DNA of 64,000 bases from positions 77,040,789-77,104,788 of the forward strand of contig OY755039.1 in the NCBI GenBank assembly GCA_963576565.1, given 5' to 3'. A program made the position numbers and the translations under genes. The stretch is from Aspidapion aeneum. Lineage: Eukaryota; Arthropoda; Insecta; Coleoptera; Brentidae. This document shows, one piece after another, positions 32,584 to 42,571 of this stretch (its first letter is position 1; every line of letters begins with the position of its first letter). The notes beneath the pieces are model-generated. The model made no database searches, was not told the origin of the DNA, and saw only the letters and a program-made list of their open reading frames with translations.

Positions 32584-33169
32584 AGCCGCGTCCAGATCAA
32601 TAAATTTGTGTGTTGTGCGTGGTATTTGACGAAAATTTGTTCGTGTTCGTCAAAATATTTATAGATGTGGGCTGTGCGCCGCACAAAAAACACGCAAATT
32701 TGTGCACAACGCACGCTATTCACCGGTCTGTCGGTTTTTCTGCCAACATCAAAGAGATTTGCGCCGAACGACCGTCGCGTCGAGTGTTTTAATGTGGACT
32801 TGAATTTTTTTTAAAGTGTTCTAAAATATTTGTGTCACATAGTGTGTATATAGGTATTGTTTGGGTGCCATAATGTCCTCACAAATTATTGTTTTAAAAA
32901 AGTGTGCAGTTTATATAATACTGAATTACCTACGACATAATAATAATAAGAGAGACAATGGTAAAAATTACTGCTAAATGGAAACACCACCACATCAGTA
33001 AACTAACTACGCACGAAAATGTATCGCAGTAAATACACCAACACAGCGCACATATTTGCGCCACAAATTAACAATAATAAAAATATTTGCGCCGCAAATA
33101 TTTAAAATATTTGCGCTGCAAATACTTTTGTCGAATTCAACACACAAATTTATTGATCTGGACGCGGCT
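32584..33169. mobile_element. MITE with perfect 32 bp TIRs and TTA duplication
   Basis: AGCCGCGTCCAGATCAATAA and 12 further bases at 32584 are exactly complementary to the right end at 33169. TTA stands at 32581-32583 and 33170-33172. GC-richer interior with TTTGCGC/GCGCAAAT boxes. No ORF above background. PIF/Harbinger-like by target site; the perfect TIR suggests recent movement. Confidence 0.8.
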
Positions 33170-33172
33170 TTA

Positions 33173-33553
33173 GATTTCGACATTTAAATTTCGATATTTT
33201 GATTTCGGCATTTTGTACTTTCTATTGTTTGTGTTTTGTTTTTAGAATTTTATTATACATATAGATTTATGGAATTTATCTAGTTTTAAATAAAGTTGTT
33301 GATTTTAAATAAAACCTAATCTAGCGAACACAACTTAAGATTTAAGTAATTTTCGTAATTTTTATTTATTTGTAAGATTTTTAAATTGTACAAGTGAATA
33401 TAAAAATAATCTAAAAAATGCCGTTTAAAGAGTGGGGAAAATAACGGATTATTAAGGATCAATGCGCCTTTATATCTTTGGTAAGGGAAATATCTGTCTA
33501 ATTGTACGGCTTCATATTTTTGGTAAGAAAAATACCTCTCCAATTGTTTAAGG
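33173..33553. other. AT-rich spacer
   Basis: No gene or repeat recognised. Confidence 0.4.
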
Positions 33554-33738
33554 AATAGGGTATTTGACAGCAGTAAAAAATAAACATATATTTATTTTTA
33601 GATATTTCTTTGGGTCTTGGGAATGCTAAAAACAAAGTTTTTTGTTAAATTTTTTCTTAAATTTATAGTTCTTTTAATTAAATAAATTCATTGAATTGAA
33701 ACAATTAGCCACGTGATTCAAAACAGGCGGTCTACCAA

Positions 33739-33758
33739 TCAGCTGCGAGTGACGTCAC
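33739..33758 (+). promoter_or_regulatory. CCAAT box plus CRE upstream of the plus-strand exon
   Basis: CCAATCAGCTG (about 33737-33747) is followed by the palindromic CRE TGACGTCA at 33751-33758, about 140 bp before the ATG at 33896. Promoter function is inferred. Confidence 0.45.
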
Positions 33759-33895
33759 AAAACAGTAAATGCCTCGAACTAACCAATTTTCTGTGTTATT
33801 TTCTTATGGATGGTAATGTTTGCTTTTGTTTAAAGTGCGAATGATCGTCCTAAATTAGATTTTATTTTGTGTTTTGCTTATAAAAAACATTTTCA

Positions 33896-34023
33896 ATGGA
33901 AAACGGATTCTCCAAAGCCGATAGCTCCAACTTGCCAATGCTGAATTCCTTTATGGTGGCAGGCTTCTTTGCCAACAACAGTGATTTTTTTTCTGCGGAA
34001 TTTAGAAACGTTAAAATGTTGAT
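33896..34023 (+). CDS. First exon of the YqaJ-associated ISL2EU protein
   Basis: The ATG at 33896 (context TTTTCAATGG) opens a frame reading MENGFSKADSSNLPMLNSFM, then VAGFFANNSDFF and SAEFRNVK. Proteins of the YqaJ/SWIM type in arthropods that I recall start the same way: a FSKAEL-x-x-LPM-x-x-FMV block, an N-x-DF block, then an E-x-RG-VK block leading into the SWIM zinc finger. Here the frame would stop at 34025, but AT|GTAAGC at 34024 is a good splice donor at the corresponding point. The exon is therefore complete, with the rest of the gene (SWIM and YqaJ nuclease parts) missing. It converges with the THAP exon on the other strand. Confidence 0.55.
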
Positions 34024-34228
34024 GTAAGCATTCGATGAGTTTTTTTGTATATAACTGAAAGTTTTTTTACGATATTGTTCGCCTACTTTTACTCATTTAG
34101 ATTTTGAGGTTGTTCTTCACCCGTTGTAATAAACATAACCTTAAAATTTTCATCGTCATTTAAGAAATAGTTATATGCATTATAGACAACGTGAGAAAAA
34201 TTAATAGAAACAATTTAGTTATACTCAC

Positions 34229-34411
34229 ATCAAAGTGATCTTCACAAATGTAAAGTGAAGAGGTATTAGATAAGGCCCTTGGGTCTCTTCGAGCAAGTTC
34301 TAGCCACTTTTTCTGTTCTTTTACTGCTGTAGGCACATAAATAAATAGATTTTCAGGTGTTTTTATGCTAGTATTCGAACACTGAGGCACTACGCACCAC
34401 TTATAGGACAT
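34229..34411 (-). CDS. THAP-domain first exon (ISL2EU transposase start)
   Basis: From the Met at 34411 the minus frame reads MSYKWCVVPQCSNTSIKTPE, then NLFIYVPTAVKEQKKWLELARRD and ends SLYICEDHFD. This is a nearly full THAP zinc-coordinating module of C-x4-C...C-x2-H form: C6, C11, C56 and H59 counted from this Met, with the P-x...W-x-x-A-x-R core. The donor GTGAGTA follows immediately (34228 downward), so the exon ends where the domain does. A longer frame begins 16 codons upstream (34459), but the Met at 34411 matches usual THAP starts. THAP domains bind DNA in P, ISL2EU and related transposases. The downstream catalytic exons are absent. Confidence 0.75.
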
Positions 34412-34497
34412 TTTTTTACATAAAAAATAGTAAAACACAGACCAAAAACAAATAAACACTTGAATGCCGTGTATCTGTCAGCGAGCTTACTGCGCTG

Positions 34498-34505
34498 TGA
34501 CGTCA
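34498..34505 (-). promoter_or_regulatory. CRE (TGACGTCA) upstream of the THAP exon
   Basis: The palindromic CRE lies about 90 bp upstream of the Met at 34411. It mirrors the CRE at 33751-33758, so both first exons keep a comparable upstream site. Confidence 0.4.
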
Positions 34506-34679
34506 TTGCAACGCCATGCTAGAAATGCGCGTTGTAGCGGCAAATTCAAATCGGAAATTAGAAAACTTGATTTTAAATATAGTCATGATAAAATATACTA
34601 TTTTAATAATTTTGCGTAGCAAATTAGGGATCTATGTATCATTCAAAACTCTTTTCTAAAATTTGTCAAATACCCTATT

Positions 34680-35259
34680 ACGACACAAAGCTCTGTTTAA
34701 AAGTTTTTGTTAATTTTCCTACCTTAAGAAACTATCTAGGCAAAGCTCTATGAATATAATATGACTATATGGCTATGCCATTAACATTAACTGATTAACT
34801 GTCCCTGTGTCCGTTTTCCTTTTTTAAATTATTAGAGCAAGGGTTTTAACTAGTTGGTATTGACCCAAGATATCTAAATTTGCATTTAAAAAAAATAATT
34901 TTTAAAATTATGAGATGTTCCGGGTGTTTCACTTGGGTTTATGGTCAATTTAATTTGGGCATATTTGGCTGCCAGTACGAGTCCGTATTCTTGATGCTCC
35001 GTGCAGTGAGTTCAGATGAGTGCAAAAATTAAAAAAAGAACGCGATAAAATTAGATTTCTTAACATAGCTTTTTTTCGGTAGGAGGTTATGGCGCCGATA
35101 GTGCAGGCGCTGTAGGTAGTTGACTTGTTGAGTATGCAAAATATGAGGACAGCACTTTGACAGTGGATTCTAGCAAAGAAGGTCACAGATTAACGATCTG
35201 GATGTTGCCAAGCCAGGTTTTGGTCCAATTTTTTTTTAAACGCTGTACCACATGGTAAG
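34680..35259. other. No feature recognised
   Basis: A GTGTTTCACTTGGGTTTATG segment and a 78-codon minus frame (35186-34950) without recognisable motifs. Confidence 0.4.
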
Positions 35260-36680
35260 ATTTATCCTCAAAGTAAAACTTCACAGGCGACCGTAAATAA
35301 AATCACTTTTTACAAATCACCAATCAAATTAATTTTGTTACAGATTTTATCCAATTTTCTTAGAAACTAAGCTCAATCGAAAAAAGTGTTCTGAACTTTA
35401 TTGTAGAAAATAAAATTACCTTTCTAACAATGTATAAGTTTAATGACAAACTTCACAGCGACGTCCGTAAATGGGGGTCATTTAAAAAAAAATCGTTTTG
35501 TTGCAACCGATTTTCCAAAAAACCAAGCTCTTTTTTAAAAAATGTCTTCTATACTTGATTGTAGAAAATAAAATTTCCTTTTAAACGATGTATAACAAGG
35601 TAAGAAAAGTTTAATTTTTAAAACTTTGGGGACGTCCGTAAATTAAAACAATGTTTAAAAATCACCAAACAAATTAATTTTGGTTCGATTTTTTTAAAGA
35701 TCCTTCAAATTTGGATCAGTGGCGGTAGTAGGCCATCCTCCCTCTCACATATCTAACCGTACCTGCAAAATTATGGCGTAGGATGTGGAGAAAAGGTGAA
35801 TAGGAGGGATCACCTTTGCTGCTAGAGCCGTACCTAGAATCTTTTTTCGGGGGAAGTTTTATCTTTTTTTTTGTGGAGGAGGGATGGGAGGGAGGGTGGG
35901 AAGGTACGAGTGGAGCAAAGACTATCAATTCAGATGGCGGCTATAGTGTGGTGCTTCAGTTGGTAATTTGTAAAAATTTATTTTATTTACGAGCGCCCCT
36001 GATGTTTTAAAAATGAAATTAATCTTACCAAGTTATACATCATTTAAAAGGAAATGTTCTTTTCTACAAATCAGCTCCAAAGCATATTTCTTATAAAAAG
36101 CTTAGTTTTGCTTTTTTGGAAAATCGGGTGAAACCTGTGACAAAAATATTTTAATTTTTTTTTTATTTTATATGACCCTTATATACGAACGTCGCTGGAG
36201 AGTTTGTCATTAACCAAACCTCTCTGACTTATATATCGATAAAAAGGAAATTTTATTTTCTACAATAAAATTTAGAACACATTTTTATTTCAATTGGGCT
36301 TAGTTCCTAAGGAAATTGGATAAAACCTGTAAAAAAATTAATTTGTTTGGTGATTTGTAAAAATTGATTTTATTTACGGATGCCTGTGAAGTTTCAATTT
36401 AAATTTAGCTTTAAAGCTAAATCTTACTTTGTGATACATTAGTTAAAAGATAATTTTATTGTCCACAATCGACTATGGAATATGATTTTTGATTTTGATG
36501 GTTTTTAAGATAATCGGGTAAAGCTTGTGACAATCGTGTTGTTTTAAAATTTGTTTTACATTTTCTCAATAAACGGACGCCGCTGGAAAGTTTGGTATTA
36601 GTCTCACCGTACTAGCTTGTCTATTATTAAGAAGATAATTTTATTTTCTACAATAAAGTGTAAAATAACTTTTTTCTTAT
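35260..36680. repeat. Family-f monomer arrays in inverted orientation
   Basis: 35260-35710 (minus-type) and 35990-36680 (plus-type) carry ~160-185 bp monomers with GTAGAAAATAAAATT / AAATTTTATTTTCTAC, a GACGTCCGTAAAT / ATTTACGGACGCC box and CCAATTTTCTTAGAAACTAAG. They face each other across 35717-35935. The same monomers form the array at 53910-55600. Confidence 0.7.
35717..35935. mobile_element. Decayed hAT ends between the family-f arrays
   Basis: CAGTGGCGGTAGTAGG at 35718 and an AGAGCCGTACCTAGAATC segment at 35825 resemble hAT left ends, and a GGGAGGGAGGGTGGG run follows. No matching right end or duplication was found, so this is tentative. Confidence 0.35.
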
Positions 36681-36689
36681 TTTTCTTTC

Positions 36690-37019
36690 TTTAATTTCAC
36701 TTGTTGTTTACAATTACTATTATTGCTTGATTTTGTTAGTTGCTCTTTTAAATAAATTGTCTAGGCATAAAGGTTTTCTACGCTCACAGGTCAAAGGGGT
36801 CTCTTAATCTGCCTCGCGGTCACTTTTGCACTCTCTTTCAATGAATCTGCGGATTTTTCTGACTGTCGGTCGTCGGTCCGGAAGCTTACGCGGGATATGT
36901 AAATTAAAGTAGTTTATCCATTTTAAAAGGAAAAACCTTAAAAAAATGCAAAACAAGCTGCTTACAAAATAGCGCTCTATACCAAATAGCGTCCGTTCAA
37001 AAGTCGCCGCACAATTTTA
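36690..37019. other. No feature recognised
   Basis: Unique-looking spacer before LINE copy 1. Confidence 0.4.
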
Positions 37020-37025
37020 GGAAAT

Positions 37026-38036
37026 ATTACTACCATGTCGGTTTAGAACATTTTTCTACGTTGTCCGATGCCTATTCCCCACCTCCTTCGATCCTGATAA
37101 TCATCTTCCGTCAGGAGTTTAGGACGCCCTCTTTTTTCTGTGCCCTATTGGTTGCCATTCTAGGACCTGCTTTGGTAATCTTTCGTCGTTCATCCGTTGT
37201 ACATGGCCGTACCATATCAGTTGTCTTTTAGTGATGTCAACCGTTATGCTTCCCTCGATTCCCATTCTTTCTTTTATGATCTCATTTCTTATATGATCTG
37301 TTCTAGATATTCTCATTGATCTTCTTATTGCATCCATTTCGCCACTTTCCATTTTTTGCTTTGTATTTTTCTGTTACGCGACAAGTCTCTATTCCATACG
37401 GCAGCGTGCTTTTCACCATTGTTTCATATATGTTAACTTTTGCATTCTTTTTTATCTCTCTGCTCCATAAAATACTGTTAAGACAACCAATTACCTTTTT
37501 TGCTCTTACTATTCTTTTTTCTAGTTCTTTACAGTCTGTTCCTGTCTTATCAAATGTGACACCCATGTATACATACTAATTGCATGGAGATATTGTTTGT
37601 CCATTGTCTAGTTCTAACTCGCTTGATTCGTTTCCAATACATAAGTACTGTGTCTTGTCCACGTTCACTGTTAACCCCCACTTTTGGTATTCTTCCGTTA
37701 ACTTTCTCATCATATACTCCATGTCTTCCGTATCATTAGCTACAATTACTTGGTCGTCAGCAAACTGTAGTGTGTATATGGTAAATCGGTCGTTAAATTG
37801 TATTCCCATGCCGTGTACTTTACGTTTCCAGTTTTTAAGAGCTACTGCGATATATGTTTTAAAAAGAGTTGGAGAGATAAAACATCCCTGTCTTAAGCCT
37901 TTCGTTACCTGGAGTTCTTTTGAAAGTCGATTTCCAATTTTAATCTTAGATTTTGACCCTTTGTAAAGTTATTTTATCGCTTTTATATATGTATGATTGA
38001 TATTAGTTTGTTCTAAAACTGTCCATAATTTTTCTA
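37026..38036 (-). pseudogene. Non-LTR retrotransposon (LINE) copy 1, 5'-truncated
   Basis: Minus-strand frames 37809-37576, 37566-37303 and 37352-37119 together cover the reverse transcriptase from the FADDQVIVAND motif (catalytic F-A-D-D) through WGLTVNVDKTQYL and YLGVTFDKTG to the C-terminal RQLIWYGHVQRM segment. Frameshifts separate them, and about 55 bp are missing near 37120 compared with copy 3. The 5' truncation falls at VEKLWTVL (38036). The 3' end lies at ...CCGACATGGTAGTAATA, the same place as in the other copies, which implies insertion by reverse transcription from the 3' end. The C-terminus resembles RTE-like elements, but the clade is uncertain. Dead. Confidence 0.85.
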
Positions 38037-38210
38037 CAATCACTGTTTTTTAATGCAGTCGAATTTTTTCCTAAAATTCAGTAGTTTGGTATGTAAAAAG
38101 CCATAAATCTAATAAACATAAATAAACAAATATAAATAAACAAAAAGTTGAAGGGATGTGAAACTACTAACTTAACACTTGTATTATGCTTATCTCTAAT
38201 ATTCCAACCT

Positions 38211-38470
38211 ACTAAGATCCTTTTATTTGGGAATTTGTATTGGAGAACTTGGCTTTACTTTAATCTCAATTTCTTTTCTAGAACAGCATGTCTGGAAGTC
38301 CAGTAGAAGTTTTATCATCTATACATGAGTGAATAAGTGAGTATCAATTTCGACGTTTTTTGAAACTACTTTACTAGTTTATGCAAACCCATGAAACTTG
38401 GAGTTGTTAACTCTATAAAAATCTACGACTGTGCAAAGGTTGAGTTTCGTAGCTCATTCCGAAGATAATA
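38211..38470 (+). repeat. Family-c fragment, copy 4
   Basis: The start of the head (GAGAACTTGGCTTTACTTTA) is joined directly to the tail (TCTATACATGAGTGAATAAG, GACGTTTTTTGAAACTAC). The monomers are deleted and the end is lost after GTAGCTCATTCCGAAG. Confidence 0.65.
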
Positions 38471-38771
38471 TAAGGAGCATCAGTCTGTCAAATATGGTAA
38501 GCATCAGGAATAAAGTCAAGATGCAATTTAAAAGTAAAAATTTCGCGAATTCGAACACAATTTCTTGTATGTTCCTATATCAATTATTAATGGTCTAAAA
38601 GGGTGGGAAAAAATTCAATGAGACACCCTGTACAGTTAATCTTACTTACAAGGCTTTTTATTTTTTCGGGTAACTCCTGTCACATACTTTACTATCGCCA
38701 TACATCTTATGAACTATAAACAAGAAGAGTTATAATTACCAGTTTAACGAATTGATGGTTATAACTTTTAG

Positions 38772-38976
38772 GATTATGATGACGGAAGTCTACAGTGACC
38801 TTAACAAAACTTTTTACTACTATGGTAATCCTCAACACTTGGGTGCACATTTCTCCTTCAACTTCCTGAGTTTTGTCAAAGGAGGAATCACGCTAGGTTT
38901 CAACAATTATCAACTTCTCGAAGCTGTGGCCCAATGGTTGGATAGTATTCCCATTTCAGACATCAATAATTGGGAG
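38772..38976 (+). CDS. Internal exon of an alpha-glucosidase (maltase, GH13)
   Basis: The translation IMMTEVYSDLNKTFYYYG followed by NPQHLGAHFSFNF and later VAQWLDSIPISDINNWE matches the insect maltase segment where MM-x-E-x-Y...YYGN-x-x-x-x-GAHF-x-FNF precedes a W-x-x-x-P...NW-x-x-GNHD block. GH13 maltases hydrolyse alpha-1,4-glucosides, usually as secreted or membrane-bound gut enzymes. The exon is delimited by TTTTAG (acceptor, to 38771) and GAG|GTAGGT (donor at 38977). It is 205 bp, entering in phase 2 and leaving in phase 0. There is no stop in it. No other maltase exon was recognised in the window, so the flanking introns must be long and filled with transposons, or this is a solitary duplicate. 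GAHFSFNF keeps the core, although the usual residue after F is P. Confidence 0.65.
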
Positions 38977-39449
38977 GTAGGTGTTTTCTAGTCCATTTAA
39001 TATAATTTTAAGTTTTGTCATAAAAACTGATTTTGCCATTTCCATGAATGAAAACAATTCTACTGAACCCCAATAAAACATATTGAATTATAAACAGATC
39101 TAGGATGCGTTTTGTTATTTTTCCATCCATGCACAGAAAAAAGTATCCATAGGTCCTAAGCAACGATTTATGCTTTACAGTAGGGTGTAAAGATTTGGCC
39201 AATGCTAGGCTTTGGATCGCCGAAGGCATCTTATTTTTGGTGAGGTTCGGTTCGGTTTAGAAATAACTAGTCCTAGGACTTCACTACCCTTGAAAAACAA
39301 CTAGAATAGTTATGAACTAGCACTACCATTGATTTAAAATAAAATCAGAATCGACTTGATTTTTGCCGGCGTCTATATGATTATTTTATTCCTTAAGGCC
39401 ATCAAAAAAAAACTAGTGTACTAAGAAAACTGTAACAATAACGCGGTAG
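38977..39449. other. Presumed intron or spacer sequence
   Basis: No further exon recognised. Contains (GGTTC)-like TTCGGTTCGGTTT near 39246. Confidence 0.35.
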
Positions 39450-41407
39450 AGATTAGAGAATATCCTCAATACATAAAAAAGGAAACAAGCTGGATTGCAA
39501 CAATTACAGAGGAATTTCAGTAACCAGTACTCTTAGTAGATTGTACGGTAGGATTCTTAGAGATCTAATAGAGAATGATTTTCATGAACAAGAAGAAGAA
39601 GAGCAAAGTGGGTTTCGCGCAGGCAGATCTTGTAGTGATAATGTTTTTGTCTTAAACAAGTAATTGAGAAAAGGAGCGCCAGAAATATAGACTCATGTTA
39701 CCTTTGTGGACCTACAAAAAGCATATACCGTTCCAGTAGAAAAATTATGGACAGTGTTAGAGCAAACTAATATCAATCATACATACATGAAAGCGATAAA
39801 AGAACTATACAAAGGGTCAAAATCTAAAATTAAAATTGGAAATCGACTTTCAAAAGAATTCCTGGTAACAAAATGCTTAAGACAGGGATGATGTATCTCT
39901 CCAACTCTTTTTAAAATATATATCGCAGTAGCTCTAAAAAACTGGAAACGTAAAGTGCACGACATGGGAATACGACTTAACGACCGATTTACCATATACA
40001 CACTACAGTTTGCTGACGACCAAGTAATTGTGGCTAATGATAAAGAAGACATGGAGTATTTGATGAGAAAGTTAACAGAAGAATACCAAAAGTGGGGATT
40101 AACAGTGAACGTGGACAAGCCAAAGTACTTATGTATTGGAAACGAATCCAGTGAGTTAGTACTAGAAAATGGACAAACAATATCTCCATGCAATGAGTAT
40201 GTATACTTGGGTGTCACATTTGATAAGACAGGTACAGACTGTAAAGAATTGGAAAAAAGAATAGTAAAAGCAAAAAAGTTATTGGATGTCTTAACAGTAT
40301 TTTATGGAGCAGAGAGATAAAAAAGAATGTAAAATTTAACATATATGAAACAATGGTCAAAAGCACGCTGTTGTATGGAATAGAGACTTGTCGCGTAACA
40401 GAAAAATACAAAACAAAAATGGAAAGTGTCGAAATGGATGCAATAAGAAGATCAATGCGAATATCTAGAATAGATCACATAAGAAATGAGATCATAAAAG
40501 AAAGAATGGGAATCGAGGGAAGCATAACGGATGACATCACTAGAAGACAACTGATATGGTACGGCCATGTACAACGGATGAACGAAGAAAAATTACCAAA
40601 GCAGGTCCTGGAATGGTAACCAAGGCCAACACAAAAATAGAGGCTACGACCCTGAAAAAATCAGCTGTTCTCCCGGGGCTGAATTTTACATTGGGTCTTA
40701 TGGGAGGTCAGACGTTTTTTTATGATATTTTCAAAATGGCACTACAGATTTCCGCAAAATTTCACTGAAATATTCTCAGACACCATCCCGATACTCCACC
40801 AAAGGTTTGTAAGGAAGCAACATGATTAAAAGGTTAAAATCTTCAAGATTAAGCATTCCTTATTTTGAATTCAAATTACCCGCCATGTACCACATGCCAA
40901 CTGTTATATTTGACTTGTATTTGACTTTGTCATATGAGATTGTCACATTCGCTTCTGCTTTAAACTTAATTTTTGTGTGAGCTATTGAAGCGGCTATGAA
41001 AAATTAGGGCTTACTATACATTTTAAAAAAAATTGTTCTGCCAGAATAAAGTAAAAACAATCTCAGAAACGGCTTTATTTAAAAAAAATCAAATATCCAT
41101 GAACCGTCATTTCAACTTCAATATTTTAAAGACAATCAGCTGTGTCGTAACGTGACCATCAAAAAAAAATCAGCCCCGGATGTGACGTCAACAAAGTGGA
41201 GGATCGTGGCCCGTCCATTTTGATAGCCCTGTGGTAACCAATAGGGCGCAGAAAAAGAGGGCGTCCTAAACTAGAATGGCAACAGTCAATCGAAAGATCA
41301 ATGAGTCAAAAAAATTTGACAGGGAATGATTGTCAAGATCGAAGGAGGTGGAGAATAGGCGTCGGACAACGTAGAAAAACGTTCTAAACCGACATAGTAG
41401 TAGTAGA
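39450..41407 (+). pseudogene. LINE copy 2, 5'-truncated and interrupted
   Basis: It starts within the RT near IHKKGNKLDCNNYRGIS (39463 onward). It proceeds through QSGFRAGRSCSDN, VEKLWTVLEQTN, a stop in place of Gly-Cys near 39889, FADDQVIVANDKED (40011-40050) and YLGVTFDKTGTDCKELEKR, to RRQLIWYGHVQRMNEEKLPK. It is then broken at 40622 by an insertion, resumes at 41242 with the NRAQKKRAS..., W-Q-Q-S-I region, and ends ...CCGACA(TAG)n near 41390-41407. The (TAG)n tail is the 3' end of the family. Multiple frameshifts; not functional. Confidence 0.85.
40622..41231. mobile_element. Insertion in LINE copy 2 with 8-10 bp duplication
   Basis: TGGTAACCAA occurs at 40614-40623 and 41232-41241, where the other LINE copies have a single GGCAACCAA. 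Imperfect inverted ends (CAAGGCCAACACAAAAATAG and the complement CAGGGCTATCAAAATGG) and an inner GGGGCTGA pair suggest a small hAT- or P-type element. No ORF. Confidence 0.6.
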
Positions 41408-41411
41408 TTAG

Positions 41412-41688
41412 AGAATTATTGAAATTCAGCCAGGCTATAATTGTACCAGGCACTATTTTGACACATTCACATTTAAAACTGACAGTTAATCCTTCCAAAT
41501 TGACATACCAAAGTCGAATTTAAAACTTTCGTCGTTTATTTTCAATTAATAAAAGAAGGCATCATTTATTCCGATTCATATAGCAAACAAAGGCCGTGTG
41601 TTGAAAGATCACAGCTGATATGTGAAGGTGTCAAAATTGTGCCTGGCACTTTTATAATCTGGCTTTATTTCAATAATTCTTTATTGTT
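41412..41688. mobile_element. Foldback MITE
   Basis: AGAATTATTGAAATTCAGCC at 41412 and a further ~35 bp are complementary to the right end at 41635-41688 (AGGCAC, TTTTGACAC, TTCACA blocks pair in order). A TTA flank is possible on each side, not certain. Confidence 0.65.
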
Positions 41689-41723
41689 TATAATTTAATA
41701 ACCGTTGTGATTACTGCGGACTA

Positions 41724-41786
41724 GAGGCCCTCGATACATTTGACAATTGTTTTACAATTAAAACAATTGTGAATTATCGAGGACCT
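41724..41786. repeat. 63 bp palindromic insertion with 13 bp flanking repeats
   Basis: TTACTGCGGACTA (41711-41723) and TTACTGTGGACTA (41787-41799) flank a palindrome starting GAGGCCCTCGATA and ending TATCGAGGACCT, whose centre pairs CAATTGTTTT with AAAACAATTG. Confidence 0.65.
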
Positions 41787-41935
41787 TTACTGTGGACTAT
41801 ATAGAAATACAACAAAATTGGACCAAAATCAACACCATGTCATCAAAAAATATAAAGGATAATTTAAGTCGGCTGTCCATGGAGCGTATTATCCGAGGGG
41901 ATTTTTTTCTCAGGCGTTGATTGGCTGAAATTTTT

Positions 41936-42036
41936 AAAGAGAGTTTTAGATAGGTCAAATATTGGCTAAATTGTTTCAAGAAAAGATGGTACAGCAGTTT
42001 TCGCAAACTTGGCGGGGCACTGCCGTACCGCCAGAT
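41936..42036 (+). repeat. Family-c tail fragment, copy 5
   Basis: GAGTTTTAGATAGGTCAAAT, GTTTCAAGAAAAGATGGTAC and CTTGGCGGGGCACTGCCGTA match the common tail. Head and monomers absent. Confidence 0.65.
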
Positions 42037-42195
42037 AGAAAAACATGTTTATATCCAATCCTAAAACGTGCAAAAATACAAAATCGGAAAAAAAGGAATT
42101 TGGATGATATTACCATGCACAAAATACACCAAACTCTTATCTACAATCCACCAATAACACCCTCCCCCATAAGCTACACCCCTTCCCCCCAAAAC

Positions 42196-42372
42196 TGTTA
42201 TGTTTTATGGAGTAAAGTAATACAACCAAGGTCGGGTATTTAACTGAGTTTATTTTCGTATATCGAAAAGAGTGCAGATTACAATACAAGTGGGGGTACA
42301 TGTGTGTGATACTAATATAGGCCAGTAACTGAACATTTAAATATAGGCCAATCAATAATGAATATCATGACA
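42196..42372 (-). repeat. 3' LTR (177 bp)
   Basis: Begins TGTTATG and ends ATGACA on the plus strand. Identical to 46849-47025. In element sense an AATAAA lies at 42249-42254 (complement), a plausible polyadenylation signal, and a GGCCTATATT decamer appears twice (42314-42323 and 42340-42349), each carrying a TATA-like core. Confidence 0.95.
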
Positions 42373-42387
42373 TCCCCTTTTTTTTAA
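42373..42387 (-). promoter_or_regulatory. Polypurine tract
   Basis: Reads TTAAAAAAAAGGGGA in element sense, immediately before the 3' LTR. This is the usual primer for plus-strand DNA synthesis in LTR elements. Confidence 0.85.
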
Positions 42388-42571
42388 GCAAGAGATAACT
42401 TAAAATTATTCTTAAAAATTTTACAATAAACCTTAAAAACTAAAGCACGTTTTGTAATGCAAAATTTATAATTCTCAAATCAAAAGTACTTTTTATATTT
42501 CACAATACACTGAACCAATAAAAACTATGATTTCAAATAGGTAGGTATCAACAATTAAACACTAGAAAAAT

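Larger units (their letters stand above)
33557..34676. mobile_element. ISL2EU-like DNA transposon derivative with two first exons
   Basis: AGGGTATTTGACA (33557-33569) is exactly inverted at 34664-34676. AT precedes and follows (33555-33556 and 34677-34678), compatible with the 2 bp AT duplication of ISL2EU elements; TA would also fit. ISL2EU transposons are known to encode a THAP-containing transposase and a second, YqaJ-nuclease protein. Exactly these two starts are visible here, on opposite strands, while the catalytic parts are missing. Confidence 0.65.

Noticed and set aside
37316..37966. Plus-strand frames opposite LINE copy 1 (also 39777-40217 and 57558-57998 opposite copies 2 and 3)
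   Set aside because: Antisense shadows of the reverse transcriptase; they recur only because the LINE recurs.
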